A model generated the notes under the pieces. The model saw only the letters and a list, made by a program, of their open reading frames with translations, had not been told where the DNA came from and did no database searches. The translations under genes were made by a program, and so were the position numbers. Positions 46,319-58,507 of a stretch of DNA of 64,000 nt are shown here, in pieces. The stretch comes from Protonemura montana (Eukaryota; Arthropoda; Insecta; Plecoptera; Nemouridae), in the NCBI GenBank assembly GCA_947568835.1, contig OX387610.1, forward strand, positions 8,581,501-8,645,500, written 5' to 3'. Numbering within the stretch: position 1 is the first letter of the stretch; each line of letters starts with the position of its first letter.

Positions 46319-47980
46319 TTAAAAATTTTAATGTTTATTCAGATACCAAAATAATTTTAGTAAGTGCAAGTTTTACAATTTTCATTTAAAAAAATGAACC
46401 GGAGGCTTCGATTAACTGTTACCATGAAGATGAGTCTTTAGCTTTATTTGTTGAGTGGTGGTGAATTGAGTTGGTCAGACCCTTTCGAAGGCCGCAAATC
46501 TCTTCAATGCAGAGCATATCCGAAAAACACATCATATCATCTTTAGCTGTATCTTATCTTTTTAGCCGGGCATGTAAACAGGACATTTGACAGTAAGAAA
46601 AAGAAAGAAGGAATTTTGAGGTGTACCTAGAGAAACCTAGCTACCACGATATTGATTTCGTCTCATGAGCATTGACACCTTGTAACTGATATCTAGTTCA
46701 CTTGTAACGTAAATATAGATCGAATACCAGCCAAAATGTCCCATGCCAGTTCTTATATAGCCAGCCATTAAATTATTTGGCATCAGTTCTGAAAATAAAT
46801 CCTTTCCTCAACAAAAAAATATGTTTCTGTCTACATAAAAATCCTCTTTAGGTATATATAAATCTATTCACAAAAGGGGGAGTGTTTGCAAAATTTAGGT
46901 CAAGCAATTTGGACTCAAAAGAATTTCAAAACGTTTTGAAAACAAACTGTGATCTTCAAAAGGGGTAACCATTTCGTGACAAACTATGAAGAGATCCTCC
47001 TCGAAAAGACACTCATTTGTGTAGGACAAGATATCTTGTCAAATATTTCTGGTATTTGGGTGAACCGAGATAGGGGACTCCGCTAAGCATCAAAGAGATA
47101 TGACGCGTTTGAAACTATGTTTTGTTCGAGGAACCAATCAGTCATATCTTTACGACTCTCTCATCTTCTTTGAACTCACAGTAATGTCCTCGGTCTTTCA
47201 GGTGCATAAAGTTTGTATTCAAGGCGGTAAGGTATTTCAGAAGTGTACGTTGTAAACTCCAAAAACCGTTGGAAATCACCCTGGTCTTTGATGAAAATGA
47301 AAAGTGAAAAGCTGCTAGCCTTTCTAGTTTAAAATGGATTCTTTAAAAGCTGCGAAGGTCTTTTAATAAATTTGAAGTGAATTCGTGTCCGTCGGCATTT
47401 GAATCTGTAGAAATGAAATGGTTTCTGGTGAGATCTTACTAAAAGGGGTACGATGGCTATTTTACCACAGAGATCTATAAACAGTGGCAATGATCACCAA
47501 ATTTAGCACAAGAAAAAAAATATATTCTTCCTCATTGCATAATAATAATATTTCAAACTTGGATGAACATCAAAGTTACAGTATCGGTTATAATAGATTT
47601 TTGACTATTTTCCACTTTATCCCACAAGTTAGCAGCAGTTGGTGGATAAACCAAATCAACTGTTTTTAAGATTTTTAAAAGCGTTTATTTATTTATTTAT
47701 TTTTTACAAATAGTTGATTTTTATTAGAATTCATAAACCCTTTTTGAATCAAGAAATGATTACTTTCAATGTCATACCTAATCAGAAAAATAATGCATAG
47801 CAAAGTATATTTATATTATAACATACTAGAACCTACCTACCTGATCATTGTACATCTCTAGCCTCAAAATCACCGAAGCGTTTCAACTCATATCGATCCC
47901 CTCGGACAAAGGGCAAGCCAATAAAACATAGTCGCACAGGTGAGCTTCCGGTCTGTCATGCGTGCGCACCAAACCGTGAA

Positions 47981-47996
47981 CCTGTGACGTCACAGG
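47981..47996. promoter_or_regulatory. CRE palindrome
   Basis: CCTGTGACGTCACAGG is a 16-bp perfect palindrome containing the CREB/ATF site TGACGTCA. It sits in a locally CG-richer stretch (47880-48100), which could be an enhancer of the surrounding gene. Confidence 0.5.
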
Positions 47997-49239
47997 GCAT
48001 CCGGGATCAACGGGCTAAGCGGGGGAGACAGATTCGCAGGAAAAATATAACGTCACTCTATTTTAATCAAGAACCACCTTGCCGCGGTACCTTTAAGAAT
48101 TTATTGGGCTGTAAAGATGCATCAGAGCAGGGATTTAGCAAGCAGGAATTTAACATTGTTTAAAAATGATTTGTGATGGAGGATTCGTGGAGTAAGCGAC
48201 GATGACTTGTGGTGTTTGGTTTGTGTGATTCACTCGTGCAAAGGCCACGATGGCGCCACGGATTCATCTATCGAGTTTACAATCTCTTAAGATGACCATG
48301 AGTGTCTTAAATGTCAGCACCGTGGGAAAAATCAATTCGCTAGTTTCAAATAAGTGTAGCGAGCAAAGCGAGAGACATTTTCAAAAAATATAAAACGCGA
48401 ATATTTACTAAGTTTTATCTAAATTTCATCAAGCTTTTAAATGTACTAATTGTGTTTACAATGTACTAAATTCGCAGATCAGTAAGTCTACTAACTTCTC
48501 CTTTATTCGCATTCAAGTTTTTTTTTATTGTGATTTATGACCTCTAATTCGCTAGATTTAATTGAAGATGAATTGCTTTAACCACTTCATTACCTTATTT
48601 CAAATAAACAGATCATTTATACATATATGTATGTCACCCACTTAAAAAAAAAACGTGAGCATTTCTATCGACACGCTCATCCTACAACGGGACCCTGTTC
48701 GCATAGCATCGGTTCTTTGAAAACCTGTTTGATAGCGAATTTGAGGTCAACCCCTGCGACAAACATCTTTACTAACGTCTCAGGTAAAACTTGACAAGAT
48801 GCTCACATTTTTGGCAAAAACACTTAAAAATTCACTTTCCTTTACCGGTCAGGTTCTACCGCAGATTTACAACCATCCACATAAACAAGTCGGAAAAGAG
48901 TTCAGCACAAATCTTGTTCAGGTGGATTGAGTTTTGTAAAAGGTTTCTATAAACGAAGATGATCAATTCTTTGATTTGAGATCGAATCGCCTGTCGGGTA
49001 TTTTGAGAAACATGGCCCAGTGAAAGATGCATTTCTCAGCGATCCTCGCCCGTGGCACGGCGGTGAACTAAAAATCAGATCACGATGGGTAAACGTATTC
49101 CGGAAACACATTATCGTCACCTCGTTTGATAGTCGAAACACGAAGATCGGAGTCGATGCCATTTATATTTCACCACACTATTTTGAAACAAATTATTTGT
49201 TTTCACCCTTGTTGGTAACGATCCCGAAGCCTAATAAAA

Positions 49240-49345
49240 TCTAGTTGAACTGGGTTTTGAATGCTAAGTAAACAACAACTAAATTTAAAACTAGTGCTAG
49301 GGTTAAATCAAGTCTAGACATGAGTCTAAAAACAATCATCCCGAA
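49240..49345. mobile_element. Foldback element, internally deleted
   Basis: gggttttgaatgctaagtaa is joined directly to aaaactagtgctagggttaa and gacatgagtctaaaaacaat, so the loop and most of one arm are missing. Confidence 0.7.
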
Positions 49346-51067
49346 GCCTCATTTTATTTTTGTTCCAGAATGCACTTTAAATGGTTCTAATTGAAATCAA
49401 AACGTACTAAAGATTATGCTCTAGATTCTAAGCGCGATCTAGATTCTAGTTTTCCCCTCTGTAGGACTTCTCTAGCATAGTCCTAGACAAATAGTATGCT
49501 ATCGTTGTCAAAAATCAGGGACAGTTTCGCTGGAACTGTAGTTATCAAAATATCGTATTTGTCATCAAATCATCGATTAGACATTATCGTTGCCAATTGC
49601 TTCAGCCATGACTAGACATATACAGTGTTTTTAAGTTGACAGTCTGTTAACTTTCTTAATCAGTCATTAAAAATGTGGATCAAACTTAACTTCGATGGGC
49701 TCCGGTTAAGGAAGCAAAATAACCAAATCCCACAAGGATATGCATCCAATGAAATGTACGATGTACCTTATCATCTTTGAACCCCGAATCTGTGGATTGA
49801 CCCCAAGGATTTGCGTTGAATCCACACTTAAGATTGACACCAATTCACCGTTCATCAGCACGTCTTATGTGCTAACAAAATAAGCCCAAGGTAAGAACGC
49901 GTTGCTACAGACGACGTCTGGTAAAACCCTGTCTGGACTTGCCGCTAAAAATGACCATTAGCTGACCACTAGCGGCAAAATGCAACCACGCTGGTTTAAG
50001 AATCAAGGTGTTGACCACGGTAAAAAATAATAGTGAACTTCTAACAGGAAGGTAACGTATGAGGCAAGTTTGAGCAAGCAACAGTTTTGTAATGTGTTGT
50101 ACATGGTTGTGAACGCACTGAAACGTTTTGGGGGAACGAGGGTGAAAAATAACAGAAATATGATAGACATTTTTGAGGTTAACATATCAAGAAATAACAA
50201 GTTTTTGTAGCAAATCTATATCTGAACTATGAGTTGAAAGAAGAAAAAAATGTCAGGGCATCAGAGATTTGGTATAAATTACAGATACTTGCAATGAGCA
50301 GAGTATTAACCTTTAATTGTATTATTATTATCACTAATAACGTATCAAATATTGGTGCTCAGCCGTGGCCTCTAAAATTAGAGCATTAACCAGAGTTATT
50401 AATCATTGTATGTATTATCAGCCTCATGATTCTACTCCTTATAGATCAGTCTAAGTAGATTTGACATGCTAATCTTGAATTTATGCGATTTAAGCCAGTA
50501 AGGTCTAAAGATTGAACCTGAATCACGGTCCTTGTAGTTTGCAGCATCCGTATTTTAAATTACAACAACCTATACCCGCGGTACCATTAGAAAGAAGATT
50601 TGAGAGCTCTGTCAGTCGATCTCAGCATCTCCATGGCTATAACCAAAGGTTAAATCCACAATTTATTCTCATAAGCTTGATTAAATTTTTTGCTTTCAAA
50701 GTTGGCAATGAAAATGACTATCCTAGAAAAATTTGAGTTTAGTCTATCATAATCGCGGGATAGCTTCTATTTTGAACTGTGACCGCATCATTCACGTGTT
50801 AACTTTTTTCTTGTTATTGTAATAATCGTAACTAAAAAACCTCGGCTCAGTAACAAAAATTGTACCATCCAAAGAAATATCAAATTAAAGTTACCACAAA
50901 ATATCACAAATAAGTAATCCATGCCTTCAGTAATACACTGTAAGCAGATATAAACGTGACGTTTCTTATAGCAGCTCGATGCACCACTCTTACTGACCTA
51001 AAAACCTTGAGAGATCAATCTTTTATTTTATGTAACTGCCGGGCACGATGACTGACAACCGAGCTCT

Positions 51068-51113
51068 CTATACCGTCAGAGAGTGGCCTTCTCTGACCAC
51101 AATGCTAGCACCT
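51068..51113 (+). repeat. Solitary diverged monomer of the 45-bp minisatellite
   Basis: ccgtcagagagtggccttct then ctgaccacaatgctagcacc resembles one monomer of the 4917-6113 array (ccagagagtggccatctcca ... atgttagcacgg), 45 kb away. Confidence 0.45.
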
Positions 51114-52766
51114 TCATCACAAATGTATAGCAAGCATCGCTGAGATTTTTATTCTTTGTATGCTTCGCTTTGAAATTTCCATTTTTTTCATTATAGTTAT
51201 CTGATTTAGATACTGGACACACAGTTTGCAAGCTTTGTCGCGATGAAAGGTGGGTGTGCTGAAAAGTTCGACTGATTCCACTTTGTCACTTTGAAACATG
51301 GGGGAGAAATTTAAGAGAAATCGATGCGCGTTGAATCTGCCGTAAAAGAGCAAAAAAACAAACACGAATAAAATAAAATAAAGAAATTAGAGTCAGATAC
51401 GGTGTATCATATTATGATACACTTCTACCCAAAGTTTGGATAGATTTTTTTGGATATTTTGACATCTATTTGCAAATTTTGAATAAAATTGAAATGGTTT
51501 TTAACAATGTATGGAGATCTAGGATCATAGATGTGTAGATTGTTTCTTATCCATTGGTCTACTGAGCGGTCAATAATTGGAGATAGCCACTCTTAGGCCG
51601 TACACGAATTCGCTATGACTGCAAGTTCCCACAAAGTTGAATTACTCTAGGCTTTAGCGTGGTGAGATCAATGCACGTGAAGCAACGAACAAACAACCAT
51701 TCTTCGACGTTATCAGCGGTCGTTTACCGGCAAGAATTTCAATTGAAAAACTGGATATTAATGTCTTAATGTTTACTGGTTGATGAAGATGTAACAGTTC
51801 GATTATTTCCTATGAGAACAACGATCATCTTGATGTCTTAGTCTGGAGTTAACGGTAAAATAGTGATACATGCTCAGATTTGATTCCTTCTTTTCCATTA
51901 CTACAAATATACTTAAAATGTAAGGTGCATTTTTTACTCCAAGTTGGTCAAAGCTATAGATGCAACAGCTCGAGGGCATAGGTACGATACCTGGAACTGG
52001 CGGCATTAAAAAAAAAACTTCATAGCAAACTCGTTTCTGTGATGATTTGATCAATATTATGATGTCTAGTTAGATGAAATTACCGATCTATGATCTAGCA
52101 TAATTGGCATGGTCTCATATTGAATCTATTTTTGTTGATAGTAAAATTACAGTGACTGTTATTATAGGTCTAGCGATGCAGCGATTTCAAGCTAAATTTA
52201 GCCGGTTGGCAGGCAATGGCAAGAAATATTCAATATTCACTTTCAATTTCAAGATCAATGGCCGCATTTCTACCAAAAATCCAATGAAAAAAATCTCTGA
52301 ACTTTCAACAGTGGTTTAAAGAGGTTTGTAAGTCAGAATTCACTGTCAAGATCTTTACCATTACAGACAGATCGCAGCGTTGACCTTCTTTAAAAGGTTC
52401 ACATAATTAAAGCCAATAAAACGAATAGTCTACAAAATCGTTAGCCTTTGACCTCTACGAATTTCATTTATGAAAAAGATCATGACCCATAACCTAGAAA
52501 AAAAATCGAGCGCTAGAACTAGTATATCGAAGACCTACGTTCCAAAATCAGTATTTTGTAATGTGCCTGAAACGTATCAGTTGTGAAAACAGGATTTTAT
52601 CAAAATAGAAACAGAAGGAAAATCTATTTTCATCTACGTCAATACTGAATCGTCATGAGATTGCAGGTCATTGTGAAACTAAGAGATCGAGGACATGGAA
52701 GAGGCAAAAAACTTAGAAATATTTCTACATGAGATCTAAAGAGAATTGCATTTTATTTCAACTCAC

Positions 52767-53446
52767 CTTATAATATCGTTTACGTGATCAATTTCCCAGG
52801 TGTTACGGCACACGCGACGCGGCAATCGTTTCTCTCTTCTTCGCGTTGCATCTTCAGCAAAATCTTCTCACAAACGTTTCAAATAATCATCGAAATGTTT
52901 TCCACCGAACGTCACACGAAATTACGCAACTCGCCTTTGTCGCAAACTATGATTTATATACAACAACAGAACGCGAAGGTCTTTAATTACAATGACACAC
53001 CTGTCGATAGCTGTTTTAATTTCGTTCGCTTTAGCATGTGGTGGCCAGTAGCACTATATATAGGTCACTAACTATGTATAATTTCAGCACAGCAGATTTC
53101 TTACACGTCACTGTAAGGAAATATCTTGAAGTTTCCTTTAAGATCGATAAGAATTCGCAAAGGAAAAGGAACAAAAAATAAATTCACTACCCGGAAACGA
53201 ATCTTTTCCTTCAAAAAATGTCAACGAAACTAGTTAAAAACGACACGAAAACGAATATAAACGCTAAGAAAAACCAGAAAAAATCTCAGTAACCACTGGT
53301 AACGCTTTTAAACCGCTACTTGCAAAACACGTGAACAAAACAACTGATAACAGTGGCTTTAACAAACGATTAAACTCGGTGTAGAGCATCGGTTAACGGA
53401 GAGCGGCGTGCTAGGAACGTGCTCGCTCTACTCGCAGAGGCAAACT
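52767..53446 (-). promoter_or_regulatory. Candidate promoter and non-coding first exon of the 621-aa gene
   Basis: On the minus strand an initiator TCAGTT has its A at 53446, preceded by a CG-rich stretch (gccgcgtccgcgtccgctgc) and followed by gagtagagcgagcacg, a downstream element-like sequence not at ideal spacing. The leader runs about 680 nt to a perfect donor TAAG|gtgagt (52766/52767). No long minus-strand frame exists in it, as expected of a 5' UTR exon. The link to the exon at 40143 is inferred from strand, donor/acceptor logic and the absence of other exons. Confidence 0.4.
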
Positions 53447-53459
53447 GATTTGACAACAA

Positions 53460-54464
53460 CTTTACCACCAGCAACCGCAGCGGACGCGGACGCGGCTAAA
53501 GGTATATGTGCCTAACTTTCATCCATGCAGCCTTGCTTACTGTCTTCGCTCTTCTTTCCTATATCGTTTCCTTGTCTGTGTGAAAGGACCGGCGATAAAC
53601 GCGGTGTAAAGTCCGATCTTTGTCTTTGTCTCCGTCTTTCTCTTGTGATTATGGACAGGTTACAAGAGATGGTTGGATGTGATTATTTGGATTTTGGATT
53701 GTGTGGGCGGATGAACGACTTCTGTATTTTTACTGTCTATGTGTCTCTAGAGCCCGCTTGAGACATTTTTGACCTTAGATAGTGGAAACAAATTCATTTA
53801 GGGCTGCTTTGAGATGTCTTCTGTCATGGGGTGGACATGTATGAATCGTAAAACTAAAATCTTTGGTGTGATTAAAAAATAACCCATTTTAACTACCACT
53901 TATTGACTAAAGATTGTAAAAATCAATCAATTTTTCTCAAGCTCAACTGGCAATTCCAAATATTTAAAAATAGAGAATCCTCTCTACAATTGATCATATT
54001 TACTTGTATTTTACAACAACACCACGTATTTTATAGACTTTCTCACTCTACCGCCCAGAAAATGGTCAAAGAATACCAATTAAACCTTCTATAACAACCC
54101 TGAGCCACTGATGTACTAAATTTTAATTGTGGAACAGATAACATCCCTAATTGACACATATTGTTGTTTTAACTATTGAATGTTGGCTCTACCTCGGTGT
54201 TAACGAAGGCACAAGAAAAGAATCCAGTAAGTGCAAGTGGTGTTTTTGGTAAAACCAACCCCACACGAGCCCAAATAATACCTCACTCCCCTGCTATGAG
54301 GGTTGGTAAAATGCCTTTGACTCTGTATTTCTAGGTTCATAGGTTTAGTCAGAATCCCAGCGCTGACATTGAACCGCATTCGCAAGAAATGCCAAATGAC
54401 AACAACTATGGACGATCAGAGATGGAAACACCGTCATTTCGGCTGTTTAATAATAATAATAATA
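53460..54464. other. Intergenic, nothing recognised
   Basis: A plus-strand frame at 53525-53761 starts next to the CG-rich promoter region but shows no recognised motif. The rest is AT-rich, with a short (TAA)n run near 54450. Confidence 0.4.
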
Positions 54465-54590
54465 ATGTAATAAGGAATTTCATTACGGTTTTTTTCGCAG
54501 ATTACTCGCATTTGAGATGTTTACGTTCAATCAATCTTTGTCAATGCTTAACAAAATGGTTGACATACATGTATCGATAGTTCAATTATT
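54465..54590 (-). mobile_element. tRNA-SINE family 2, 3' part
   Basis: aaggaatttcattacgg, gcagattactcgcatttgag and tcaatcaatctttgtcaatg are in reverse family order. It is abutted by the foldback element at 54603. Confidence 0.7.
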
Positions 54591-54602
54591 AACTATTTAT
54601 AT

Positions 54603-54885
54603 GTTTTTAGAAAAACTATTTGAACTGAGTTTTGAATGCTAAGTAAAGGGCTACTAAATTTCCCGACGTTTCGTAACACATACTAGTTACTTCTTCAGAG
54701 GTTTATTGAAAAGTAACTAGTTAACTGTAGTAACTGTAGTAACAGTAGTAGTAACTGTTACGAAACGTCGGGAAATTTAGTAGCCCTTTACTTAGCATTC
54801 AAAACCCAGTTCAAATAGTTTTTCTAAAAACTTGTGCTTAGGATAAATCAAGTAGGCATGAGTCTAAAAACCATCATTTATATGT
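54603..54885. mobile_element. Foldback element with 75-bp inverted arms
   Basis: Left arm 54603-54677 and right arm 54757-54831 are reverse complements over 75 positions with a single mismatch (a/g within aactgRgtttt). The 79-bp loop contains short gtaactgta repeats. Beyond the right arm, cttgtgcttaggataaatca and gcatgagtctaaaaaccatc continue as the outer part known from 22960, 46124 and 58152. There is no coding capacity, so it resembles a foldback or MITE-like element. Confidence 0.85.
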
Positions 54886-56112
54886 TAATAGATTAGTCAA
54901 AAAGTCTTGCCGTAAGCTCCATCGGTTGGCCACAACTGTTCCCACATGTCGCTCTGCAGAATGTTTAACACTAGCGCTGTGACTCTATCTTTAAACATCC
55001 AATGGTTTTACATTTGAATCCATCTATATATCATGTCGTCTTTGATATTCCCTGACCAGTTTGTTGTGTGCCATTTTCCTTTTTGTCACTTTCTGTCTCT
55101 CTATGACAAACACTTTCTATTTTAGCAAATAATCTTCTGATTAGCATACTAAACTGGGCACTAAATGCTTCTGTGCCGTCGGTGTCGTTCAAACTATTTA
55201 ATTTAATTGATACATTCGTTTTTGATTCAGAGGCATACACAAATTATCACAACTATTTGTTACTTGCCAAACTTTTCATATTTTCAGTTTAGTGTAAGAA
55301 AATTTTAAACAAGAAATCAGCACGTGATCGAAAGTACTGATGAAATGAAAAGTGGTAATTCCTTTGCAGACCCAGAAATACTGAAAATAAACACAGTTGA
55401 CTTCAGCAAATATTCAATCAAAAATTCTAAGGCTTGGAAAATACAATTTGAGTTGCTTTATAAATAAGCTTTTTTCTGTTCTTCTTTTCTTTCTTTGTTT
55501 TTCTTTGGAAAAAGGTACCCCCGCATATCTTTTTTTGGTACTCAAATTCGCGCTGTGAAATTGTTGCCAAGGAAGCAAATAGTATGGGTTTATTCTTGAT
55601 TATGGAAGCCTAGGTTTCTGTGATTTTTTTGTCAAGACATTGCAATATTCTCTATTCGTCTGAAACTACTGGTACAAAGTGTTACGACCAGTGAATTATT
55701 TACTATTGAGAGTACCTCCATTTTCTTAACAAAAAGTTCTTTAAATTAAAGATGCTTAACTTCGGAAAGAGCAGCATTTTTAAATACAATTATAGCATTT
55801 CCTACAACTTGAAAGTATATTTTTGGCAACTGACGCTCACGATGGGAGACGAGTGTTTTGAGTGCAACTAGTATCGTTTTACTTTAACAAGGTGACACTA
55901 TCCTAATAAAGCGATATCATTTCAATGCTAAACCAGGCACGAAAACAGAAGCCGACACAACATTCGCTAAACAAATGAAGTGCAAACATAGCCTGCTTGT
56001 TGACACAACGCGCAATATAAACTCTATTTCACCCTGAGAAGGAGACTTGATTTCTATGTTCTAAACAGACGCATTGATCGATTGATTGATCAGAAAATGT
56101 AAAACAGAAAAT
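54886..56112. other. Intergenic, nothing recognised
   Basis: AT-rich spacer without recognised features. Confidence 0.45.
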
Positions 56113-56965
56113 GGCAATCTTAAACAAGTAACCCGTGTCCGGCATCGGGCAGTTCATCACTATGTAATAGTAATGGGTGGGTGAAACAAGGGTTGTCATG
56201 GCAATCTAAAACAAGTAACCCGTGTCCGGCATCGGGCAGTTCATCACTATGTAATAGTAATGGGTGGGTGAAACAAGGGTTGTCATGGCAATCTAAAACA
56301 AGTAATCCGTGCCCGGCATCGGGCAGTTCATCACAATGTAATAGTAATGGGTGGGTGAAACAAGGGTTGTCATGGCAATCTGAAACAACTAACCCGTGCC
56401 CGGTATCGGGATAGTAATGGGTGGGTGAAACAAGGGTTGTCATGGCAATCTAAAACAAGAAACCCATGCCCGGCATCGGGCAGTTCATCACAATGTAATA
56501 GTAATGGGTGGGTGAAACAAGGGTTGTCATGACAATCTAAAACAAGTAACCCGTGCCCGGCATCGGGCAGTTCATCACAACGTTATAGTAATGGGTGGGT
56601 GAAACAAGGGTTGTCACGGCAATCTAAAACAAGTAACCCGTGCCCGGCATCGGGCAGTTCATCACAATGTAATAGTAATGGGTGGGTGAAACAAGGGTTG
56701 TCATGACAATCTAAAACAAGTAACCCGTGCCCGGCATCGGGCAGTTCATCACAATGTAATAGTAATGGGTGGGTGAAACAAGGGTTGTCATGGCAATCTA
56801 AAACAAGTAACCCGTGCCCGGCATCGGACAGTTCATCACAATGTAATAGTAATGGGTGGGTGAAACAAGGGTTGTCATGGCAATCTAAAACAAGTAACCC
56901 GTGCCCGGCATCGGACAGTTCATCACAATGTAATAGTAATGGGCGGGTGAAACAAGAATTGTCAT
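56113..56965 (+). repeat. 87-bp tandem repeat, 10 units
   Basis: Units start at 56113, 56200, 56287, 56374, 56444, 56531, 56618, 56705, 56792 and 56879. All are 87 bp except the fourth, which is 70 bp through loss of 17 bp after the ggtatcggg word. A unit reads ggcaatctaaaacaagtaac, ccgtgcccggcatcgggcag, ttcatcacaatgtaatagta, atgggtgggtgaaacaaggg, ttgtcat. Each holds the hairpin GCCCG-gcat-CGGGC (GTCCG in the first two, and weakened in the last two by cggacag). As 87 is a multiple of 3, both strands show repetitive open frames that are not genes. Confidence 0.95.
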
Positions 56966-57895
56966 GATAATCTAAAATTGGTCTCTGCTGGCAAGAAATG
57001 GTACGTATACTTTAGTTGAAATGAAGTGTAGTTATAAACCTCACGCACACTACCACATGCAAGTGACACATACACACACCGTTCGATTCCAGCTCGCGTC
57101 ACATCGAAGTGTAAATGAACTTGCCAATTATTAAACACTTGCTTGGAATTACGAAATGATTAGCCTCGTTAAAAGTGCAATTAGTGCAATTGGCGTCAGC
57201 AAGACCGATTGTCGACGGTGTAATTAGAGTTTTTGTTTCCCAGCGAGTCGAAGGGGGCGTTTAGTGGGCTGTGTTTACGCATGATTAGTGGGAGATGACG
57301 TATCTTACGACATGTCTCGTGGTTTTCACTTAAGCTGGAATTCAAAAAATCTAGACAGTTTTTCTGCGTCGGCATTGCTTGCGTTCTTTCATCTTATTTC
57401 ACACTTTTCTTGCGAATTGCGTGAAGCGAATACCAAAAGTCTTTTGCCCCAAATACTTTGACTTCAACAGTTTCTTAATTTTAAATGTCATCTAGAGTAA
57501 TTAACCGTTTCTAAAATTGCCACATGCTTGCAAAAAAATCGCCTTATGAAAGTTTTTTGAAGTTTATATTAACAGGGTAGTAAGACCAATTTCAGCACAT
57601 ATCTCCCCTCCCCCGCTTACCATTCATGAAACCGCACATTAAAAAAATTAGTAAATAGAATAAATTTCAGTCTTCTTCAATATCTTCGCTATGTGCTTAT
57701 CCATTTTTGTTAGAAAGCTTAGCTTGAATCGACGTTTAATCGATTTTTAAGCGATATCAATGGTTATTTAAAGCGACACCCTCTCGTATGACAAAATTTT
57801 GGTGGAACCTTGCAAATATTGACGTGGATGGTACGGTCGTTTAGTAGACTTGAATATGCTCTTGCCACTGTATTCCCTATTAGTTAGGCAGCCCA
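56966..57895. other. Intergenic, nothing recognised
   Basis: Moderately AT-rich with no recognised exon. Confidence 0.45.
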
Positions 57896-58151
57896 CATTA
57901 CAGGCATGCTACTTGCATTTCATAGCCACTAGGTGCACAAGACGCATAAACCATGCAAGGTTTGGCAACCCACGTAACACGTATGTAACACGGGTTGCGT
58001 AGCCACAAGGCGCACACGAATCGTTCACCAGTTCACTGGGGCAGTGTTCAGTACAGTCAGCTGTTTTGTAGTGTTGACACATTTCACACTGCCTCCAGAG
58101 TCGATGAAAGTTAGTTTGGGAACTTTTGAAACTGACAATGTTAGTCACTTG

Positions 58152-58260
58152 TGATTGTTTTTAGACTCATGTCTACTTGAATTATCCTAAGCACTAGTTT
58201 TAAGAAAAACTATTTGAAATGGGTTTTAAATGCTAAGTAAAAGGTAACTAGAATTTCCCT
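58152..58260. mobile_element. Foldback element arm
   Basis: tgtttttagactcatgtcta, cttgaattatcctaagcact, aagaaaaactatttgaaatg and ggttttaaatgctaagtaaa. It is cut off just before the tRNA-SINE at 58268, which probably inserted into it. Confidence 0.75.
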
Positions 58261-58267
58261 TGAACTA

Positions 58268-58415
58268 TGCTTGAGTAGCTCAATGGGTTAGAGCAACACC
58301 CGCGATAGGTGGAGATCGGTGTTCGTGTCCCCGTTTGGTCATCAATTTTTGAGACGGTTATAGTGTTGATAATAATAAAATACCCCGCGCATTGCAAGCG
58401 TTTGCAAATTAAATA
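58268..58415 (+). mobile_element. tRNA-SINE family 1, full length
   Basis: Complete copy: A box tagctcaatgggttagagc (58276-58294), B box ggtgttcgtgtccc, then gtttggtcatcaatttttga, gacggttatagtgttgataa, taataaaataccccgcgcat and tgcaagcgtttgcaaatt. The head would fold as a degenerate tRNA with a damaged B box (gttcgtgtcc instead of gttcgagtcc), so it is a pseudogene-type SINE and not a tRNA gene. Confidence 0.85.
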
Positions 58416-58507
58416 ACATTTCAACCATGATGCAGATCTTGCCTGCTAGGCAACCCATGCTACAAGTATGCTACTTGGATAGAATAGCCACAAGGCGCAC
58501 AAGTGAC

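Larger units (their letters stand above)
40144..52766 (-). other. Proposed 12.6 kb first intron of the 621-aa gene
   Basis: Joins the donor TAAG|gtgagt at 52766/52767 to the acceptor at 40143/40144. The interval has no convincing coding exon on either strand and holds 5S-SINEs (42800-43640 and 44121-44425), element E (41896), foldback arms (46124, 49240) and a CRE palindrome (47981). Other first exons inside the interval cannot be excluded. Apart from the repeats listed separately, nothing is seen in 40150-41890, 42220-42795, 44430-46120, 46320-49235 or 49350-52760. Confidence 0.35.
57896..58507 (+). repeat. Dispersed direct repeats around a SINE insertion
   Basis: atgctacttg...atagccac(a/t)aggcgcacaag occurs at 57906-57940 and 58470-58505, with a partial form gcgtagccacaaggcgcaca at 57996-58015. 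A foldback arm and a tRNA-SINE lie between. Confidence 0.6.

Noticed and set aside
48947-49244. Two antisense frames of 71 and 74 aa in a non-repetitive stretch
   Set aside because: Antisense to each other, no recognised motif, and the plus-strand frame runs into simple AT-rich sequence.
53525-53761. 78-aa plus-strand frame beside the CG-rich promoter patch
   Set aside because: No signal peptide with a sensible cleavage site, no domain, no donor or acceptor context. Kept only as part of the intergenic entry.
56120-56967. Frames of 64-107 aa over the 87-bp array
   Set aside because: The period is a multiple of 3, so frames stay open on both strands. No gene context.
58268-58350. tRNA gene
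   Set aside because: The A and B boxes are present, but the acceptor stem does not pair, the B box is damaged and a SINE body follows directly.
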